Shown here piece by piece: positions 59,522-64,000 of a stretch of DNA of 64,000 bases. The notes under the pieces were generated by a model. The model searched no databases, was not told where the DNA came from, and was given only the letters and a program-made list of their open reading frames with translations. A program made the position numbers and the translations under genes. This DNA is from Todiramphus chloris collaris (taxonomy: Eukaryota > Chordata > Aves > Coraciiformes > Alcedinidae): positions 5,633,748 through 5,697,747 of the forward strand of contig JANVCC010000270.1 in assembly GCA_025345505.1 (NCBI GenBank), given 5' to 3'. Every line of letters begins with the position of its first letter. Position 1 is the first letter of the stretch.

Positions 59522-60310
59522 CTCCAGCTGAAGCCCTGGAGATGACCTGGCTGCTTGTAGGTGTCTGATTGTTTGGACTGTGAGCCAAAGGGACTGGCAG
59601 GGATGTTGGCCGAGCATGCCATAAATCCTGCTGGTTTGAAAGGCTCCGTGGCTTAGGAGGACCCTTGATCCGTAGTACACAGATCCATGTTGGCTGTCAC
59701 AGCTGTTACTTGCTGTGAGAACACGAGAAGGGATTTTGAGAGCCGTCTTCCCGGCCACTCTCATGACAGTTTGCATGTGGGAGCAAGGCGGGGAGGGCAT
59801 CCTCATCTGTGGGGTCCTACAGGCCCTCTAAAAGCATCCATCAGGGTCCCTGATGAAGGTCCCTCAGGCCGTAAGCCACAGTCTGGGGACATACGTTCTC
59901 CAGCAGTGATAGCCTGTGTCATATATTTTCCCCACTGAGTTCAGCATCCGCTGCACTGCGGTGCCTCGTGGGACCCACAGCCGTGCTGCCCTTCCCTTAC
60001 ACCCTCTGAAATCCAGTCCTCCTGGGTGGATCCTTGCACACATCTCAGCCTCATGAGAGCTCCAGGGAATAATGGAGAGTCTGACCCTAGCACAGGTCAG
60101 ATGGTGGGTGACCGTAAGGGACCCCAGGTAGATGTGTCAGTGCTCCTGGCTGCTTCCAGTGTGATCCCCCTTTCCCTTTTCCCCTGGGGGAGAGCCATAA
60201 TGGGATAACTGTCTGAAGCCAGGCCCTCGGAAATGGAGTGTCCAAAATAAGTAGTCACTTAATGAAAAAAAGAAAAAGAGAACAGCCTGATCTTTTGCTT
60301 CCTTCTGCTC
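59522..60310. other. Unique sequence
   Basis: A-rich run near 60264-60278. No exon recognised in frames of up to 104 codons. Confidence 0.45.
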
Positions 60311-60366
60311 CTGACTGCTAAGTGGGGATAATAAATGCTTTCTCACTTTACAGGGCGGTATGACAC
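60311..60366 (+). mobile_element. Possible MIR-type SINE 3' fragment
   Basis: CTGCTAAGTGGGGATAATAA followed by TTTCTCACTTTACAGGGCGG resembles the MIR 3' segment 'tgtaaaatggggataataa...ctcacagggttg'. Only about 55 bases, by memory of the consensus. Confidence 0.4.
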
Positions 60367-60905
60367 TAAATATATTTTCAAAGGTGTCTCATGTAACAAG
60401 GAGGACTGCCACAGAGAGAGAGGGGGAGAAAAAAAGGCTTCCTCATCAGTTTGTGTCCCCTTTCTGTAAACTCCCTTAACAGCTGCTGAAAAAGTGCCAT
60501 CGCTTCACACACCAGCTCTGAAGGGGAGGAAGAGGAGCCCCCTCCTCTCCGGTGATGCAGGTGTGTTTCCCTCACTGACCCTGGCCCCAGTCCTGCCTCT
60601 CCCTGGGGCCAGCGCTGCCTCAGCAGGGGCCACCCCTCCAGGAGAGGGAAGGAGTCAGCCCCTGGCTTTCTGTTCTCCTTGGGTGGGGGCATGGGTTAAA
60701 TAGGTCATCTCTTAGCGAACCTGCAGAAAGGTGGGTAGGTCCTCCCGCAGTTCTGGGTAGGGCAGTGCAGGGTAAGGGAAGACCAGATCCCCTGCCCTTG
60801 GCATCAGCTGAATATCACAGGAGATCTGTTAAATCTGCGCGTAGTCTTTCCTTTTATGGAGAAGTGCTCAGCCTTCCTCTCCTTTCTGTAGGTGCCAAAG
60901 CCTCT
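60367..60905. other. Unique sequence, G+C rising to the right
   Basis: Purine run 60412-60436. 60530-60690 is G+C-rich without CpG enrichment. No gene recognised. Confidence 0.45.
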
Positions 60906-61040
60906 TCTCTCGCCGGGGCGGTGGCGGGTGGGCGAGCGATGGCGGGCGGCATCGTGGGGGCAAGCCGGGCTTGATTCAGCCGAGCGTGCGCGTGAGCCAC
61001 CCTGGCCTCGAAGCGTGTGAGGGAGGGAAGGGGGAGTCGT
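60906..61040. promoter_or_regulatory. Short dense CpG cluster
   Basis: About 18 CpG in 135 bases, including GGGCGGTGGCGGGTGGGCGA (GC-box like) and GCGTGCGCGTGAG. It is too short for a standard CpG island but abuts the probable conserved element on its right, so the two may be one regulatory unit. Confidence 0.4.
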
Positions 61041-61215
61041 GCCGAGATGCTAATGTCTTACTAATTGTTATATTCCTCATCAGATGGCCTGGTGAGCCAT
61101 CTTTGAGGGCTGCGCATTCAAATTGAGTGAAGGTTGCTGCATCAAGGAATGAATAAGTAATGAAATAAGTCTTGCTGCTTCCCCGCGCAGCGCTTGCAAC
61201 CACGGATCTCCAAGC
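61041..61215. promoter_or_regulatory. Candidate conserved element with inverted AGATGGC
   Basis: GATGCTAATGTCTTACTAAT and TTGTTATATTCC give homeodomain and SOX-type words. AGATGGC-CTGGTGA-GCCATCT (61082-61102) is a perfect 7-bp inverted repeat in which GCCATCTT resembles a YY1 site and CAGATGG a neurogenic bHLH E-box. CATTCAAATTGAG and GAATGAATAAGTAATGAAAT follow. Repeat-free throughout. Confidence 0.35.
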
Positions 61216-61619
61216 ATCCCAAGGCTGCAGAGGCAGGCGAGCGTAATTAGCCTCGCTTAAGGGAGGAGCTGATAGAGGCAGAAGCAGATGTGCTTCCGCA
61301 GGCACAGTAGATGGTACCTGGAGATAGCAGAGGTGTGGAGATCGCCAGGGTCTGGCAGCAGCCTCCTGCCTGCAGATGGAGTTGGGGAACATTTTTGACC
61401 CGAAAGAGGGATGTTTCTTTGTGCAGATAGCCCTACAGGCTGCAGGAGAGGGCAGCAGCTGGGGTACCTGCAGCGTGTCCTCACCAGAGCCAGGGCTGAG
61501 ACCTTCTGGGTGCCCCGCAGCCTCATGAGAGTGCTCTGGGGGGCAGCAAGGTCATGCTGAGAGACTCAAATCACCGGATGTAACCATGGGGCTGATGAGA
61601 GTCTGGCCTCCCGTTGCAG
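61216..61619. other. Unique sequence between CpG-rich blocks
   Basis: No repeat or exon recognised. A minus-strand 138-codon frame (60976-61392) crosses the conserved-type element and is unrecognised. Confidence 0.4.
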
Positions 61620-62155
61620 TGGAGTTCTGGCCGATGCCCCAAGCGAGGGCCAACCCAAGACGCTGCCCTTTGAAAACCTGCCGCCGCTCGCTTCCACGCT
61701 CCTTTCCGCTACGCTAGTATAAACAAGCTGTCATCTAGTTTTCAATGAAAAATACTTGTGCTTGGCTCGGTTTCACGTTGCGCCGTTACTATTTGCTGTC
61801 GCGGAAGCTGCTGCGGCTATAAATAACCTCACCGCAAGCTCCTCTTGTCCGTAAGCTCGAGCGCTCGCTTCGGAAGAGGCAGGCGAGATTAGGATCTTGT
61901 TTTGAAGGGGAGAGTCTCCCAGCAGAGGTGATGGGCGGCTGTCAGCAGCAGGCCCTGTGGGCCCGAGCCCCCGCCCTGGCTTCCTGGCAGAGGGTACAGA
62001 GCCCCGAAACCGCTCGCATCTCACCCGAGGGGCGATGGCTGTGCCGAGAGCAGAGGATGAGGGCGGCTGGCATTGCAGCGACCCACCGGTGACTTGCACT
62101 GATGGAAGCGGGGTGATGCTGCTGCCCCTCACGTTCCTGCCTCATCCTCTTCCCC
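61620..62155 (+). promoter_or_regulatory. CpG island with TATA-like box and donor-like site
   Basis: About 23 CpG in 61621-61920 at only moderate G+C (observed/expected about 1 by eye), continuing at lower density to about 62150. A good TATA box, CTATAAATA, lies at 61817-61825 on the plus strand, implying initiation near 61845-61855. Downstream CCCCGTAAGT (62152-62161) is a consensus-like splice donor, so a first exon of about 300 bases can be hypothesised. Frames inside (61957-62208 plus, 61773-62132 minus) are unrecognised. A long non-coding RNA promoter or alternative first exon of a neighbouring gene fits equally well. Confidence 0.4.
61818..61825 (+). promoter_or_regulatory. TATA box candidate TATAAATA
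   Basis: Matches the eukaryotic TATAWAWR consensus and sits inside CpG-rich DNA; the surrounding bases are GCGG on the left and ACCTCACCGC on the right. No initiator motif was convincingly identified. Confidence 0.4.
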
Positions 62156-63914
62156 GTAAGTGCCTCTGGCATCTTGCACACATCCCAGGGAGGCCATGGC
62201 CCTGCTGACTATGGGCTCCGGCTGCCCAGGAGCGAGTGAGGGGACACGGGCCCGGCTGGTCCCCTCCAGCCCCAGCTGCCTGCAGGCAAGGCTGTCGGGG
62301 AGACCAGAGCATGTACATGTGCCCTGACCGTGGGGTGAAGATCCAAAGAGCCAACCTCTCAGAAAACTGCTCACTTCTTGGGCTTTTTTGTCTCGGTTTT
62401 CTTCCAGTTTGCCAAGTCAGACAAGCTCAGATGAGCCCTGGGTCTGGTGCAAATGGAGATGGGGGAGGGAGGGAGGCTGACCCCCGTTCTGGGGTGGAAC
62501 GGTGCAAGAGTGACGTCCTCCTGGTGTGTGCTCGTGTCTCACTAGATGGTCACGGAGCTCCTGGGCTGCTAAGAAAGCACGCTGCAATCGGAGGCACGCG
62601 CTTCACGAGCGGATCGCTCAGCCTCAGGTGGCAACCAAGCGTGAGACACACCAGACAGGTTTCACACACTCCCCTCTTCCTGGAATCGTTCGCTTTGTTG
62701 TCCAGGGCAGTTATTTTCTCCCTCAGCTCTGTTCGCTCTGCTGTCCTGCCTTGGCCTCGGTGGTGGTGATGGCCGTGTCCTCCCTGGCACGCCGCTGCTC
62801 ACGGGGAGCGTGTGCCTTGGGCAGAGGCCAGGGTGTGAACCTCACCGAGGTGGAGCAGCCGTGCGGTTACGCTTGTCCGGATCATTGCCCACGCTGGAGT
62901 AAATGCTCCGGCACCATGATGCCCTAGATAGAGCTGGGGCTGAACTTCAGAAAGGAGACCTGGTTTCGACTGCAGGCTGAATGAATACGGTGACTCATCT
63001 CAGCTCCTAAAGGCACAGAAGTATTTGTTTCCATACCACAAGAGGCTTTAACTTAACATTCAAGGTCTCCAACTGTGTTTTCACATTTATAGATGGCTGC
63101 TGCTGAGCGGGCTTGGTCCCCCTCCCTCTGTCCTGTCCCCAGCCTTGCAAACTCCTGCCCCTGCCCTGGCTCACATCTGAGCCCCCGGTGAGCTGACGTA
63201 GGGGATTTGATGTATGAAAAAGTTACCCCCTTCTTTATTTTCAGTTTTCTGTCAGCTTAGCTCCGGTATCAGGAGCGAGGGGATGGGGAAGGGGGCCTGT
63301 CCTGCATGTACTCGTTGTTCCCAAACACGGGACCCGCACCACATCGCTGCCGCCTGCCCCAGCCTGGTGTACGTCAGCCAGGGCTCGGGCATGAGACCAG
63401 AGGGAAAGAGGACTGCAGATTTATTCCCTCGTCTTTTTGTTTTTATGATACTTTACTTTCCCATCCAGACAGGATGAGAAACAAATACCACCAAAATACT
63501 ACGAGAGGCTATTCTTGAAGTGTTTATAGCCCAGCCTCGCTGGAGAATGTTTGGCCACCTCCCAAGACGGCCTATTCCTACTGTTTCCAAGCCAGTTTCT
63601 GTACTTTTGGGCACTTACCCAAACAGAATCTGGACTTTTTGAAGTTTGCTTATCTCTGTTTACGAGGGCCTCCTGCGAGAGTGAGTCAGGGGAGGGCAGC
63701 TGAGGCCAGGGGTTGAGGAGCGAGCAGAGCAGGGAAGCTCTGATGACCTCTGCATGTGCTGCACGTGACAGTGGTACCCCTGTGTTCCCTGAACACCCGG
63801 CTCTGGTCTGCCCAAGTTAATGGTCAGCCTGACTGTGTCTAGCAGATCTATTGATTGCAAAAGGCTTAAAAACCCCCCCTTTTAAGTTCCTCAAGCTTTT
63901 TTAATTTATGAAAC
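62156..63914. other. Unique, G+C-moderate sequence
   Basis: No repeat or exon recognised. A 177-codon plus frame (62236-62769) is the second longest in the window; it starts 80 bases after the donor-like GTAAGT, overlaps a 133-codon frame and has no known relative. GGGAGGGAGGGAGG-type purines lie at 62461-62475. Confidence 0.45.
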
Positions 63915-64000
63915 TGTTGTGGTTTAAGCCCAGCTGGCAACTGAGCACCAAAGAGCTGCTCGCTAACTCCCCCCTGGTGGGATGGAGAAGAGAATCAGAA
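63915..64000 (+). mobile_element. 5' end of endogenous retroviral LTR, cut by window
   Basis: TGTTGTGGTTTAAGCCCAGC begins with the TG expected of an LTR and continues with CTGGCAACTGAGCACC and TCCCCCCTGGTGGGATGG, a sequence type I know from abundant LTRs of endogenous retroviruses in birds. Only 86 bases are present, so neither family nor completeness (solo LTR or provirus) can be told. The family name is not asserted. No viral coding sequence is in the window. Confidence 0.75.

Noticed and set aside
62236..62769. 177-codon plus-strand ORF after the CpG island
   Set aside because: Unrecognised protein; overlaps a 133-codon frame; low stop density follows from G+C content.

Overview
The window looks like vertebrate, and more precisely avian, nuclear DNA. 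There are no dense long ORFs, operons or ribosome binding sites. The sequence is roughly half A+T with local CpG-rich patches, and the recognisable interspersed repeats are bird-type CR1 LINE tails (for example the AATGATTCTATGATTCTA terminus near 30.8 kb). The first 86 bases of an LTR of a type common in bird genomes run off the right end. The species cannot be told from the sequence.

I found no host protein-coding exon I can defend. The longest real-sequence ORFs (200, 177, 170 and 154 codons) match no family I recognise, have no convincing exon structure and fit chance ORFs in 64 kb. The only recognisable coding remnants are fragments of the CR1 reverse-transcriptase C-terminus at 24.0-24.6, 30.4-30.7 and 31.5-31.6 kb. 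The window is best read as gene desert or the interior of a very large intron. No tRNA, rRNA, snRNA or known microRNA was recognised, and no CRISPR array.

Layout. 1-3.7 kb is unique sequence with homopolymer and pyrimidine tracts. A small CpG island lies at 3.7-4.1 kb. A minus-strand CR1 tail is at 6.7 kb, and a 400-base assembly gap in a polypyrimidine tract at 8.5-8.9 kb. A probable MIR-type SINE relic lies at 9.4 kb. Compact motif clusters occur at 10.5 kb and at 12.0 kb, the latter with a perfect DR4 nuclear-receptor-type repeat. A hairpin of pre-miRNA size is at 14.6 kb, followed by AT-rich, homeodomain-motif-rich stretches at 15-16 kb that look like candidate conserved non-coding elements. 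Between 24 and 37 kb there are five CR1-type copies of differing age, mixed with short tandem duplications and further candidate conserved elements (25.6, 29.6-30.1, 31.1, 34.0 kb). 37-48 kb is mostly unique, with a pair of inverted repeats at 38.1 kb and an AT-rich block at 48.1-48.6 kb that contains a small ORF resembling a type II membrane protein. A second CpG island is at 49.9-50.1 kb, and a 9-bp minisatellite containing a 10-base gap at 53.1 kb. The right end (60.9-62.2 kb) carries the best regulatory candidates: a dense CpG cluster joined to a probable conserved element, then a CpG island with a TATA-like box and a downstream GTAAGT splice-donor-like site.

The regulatory and conservation calls are made by eye without alignment, and their confidence values reflect that.
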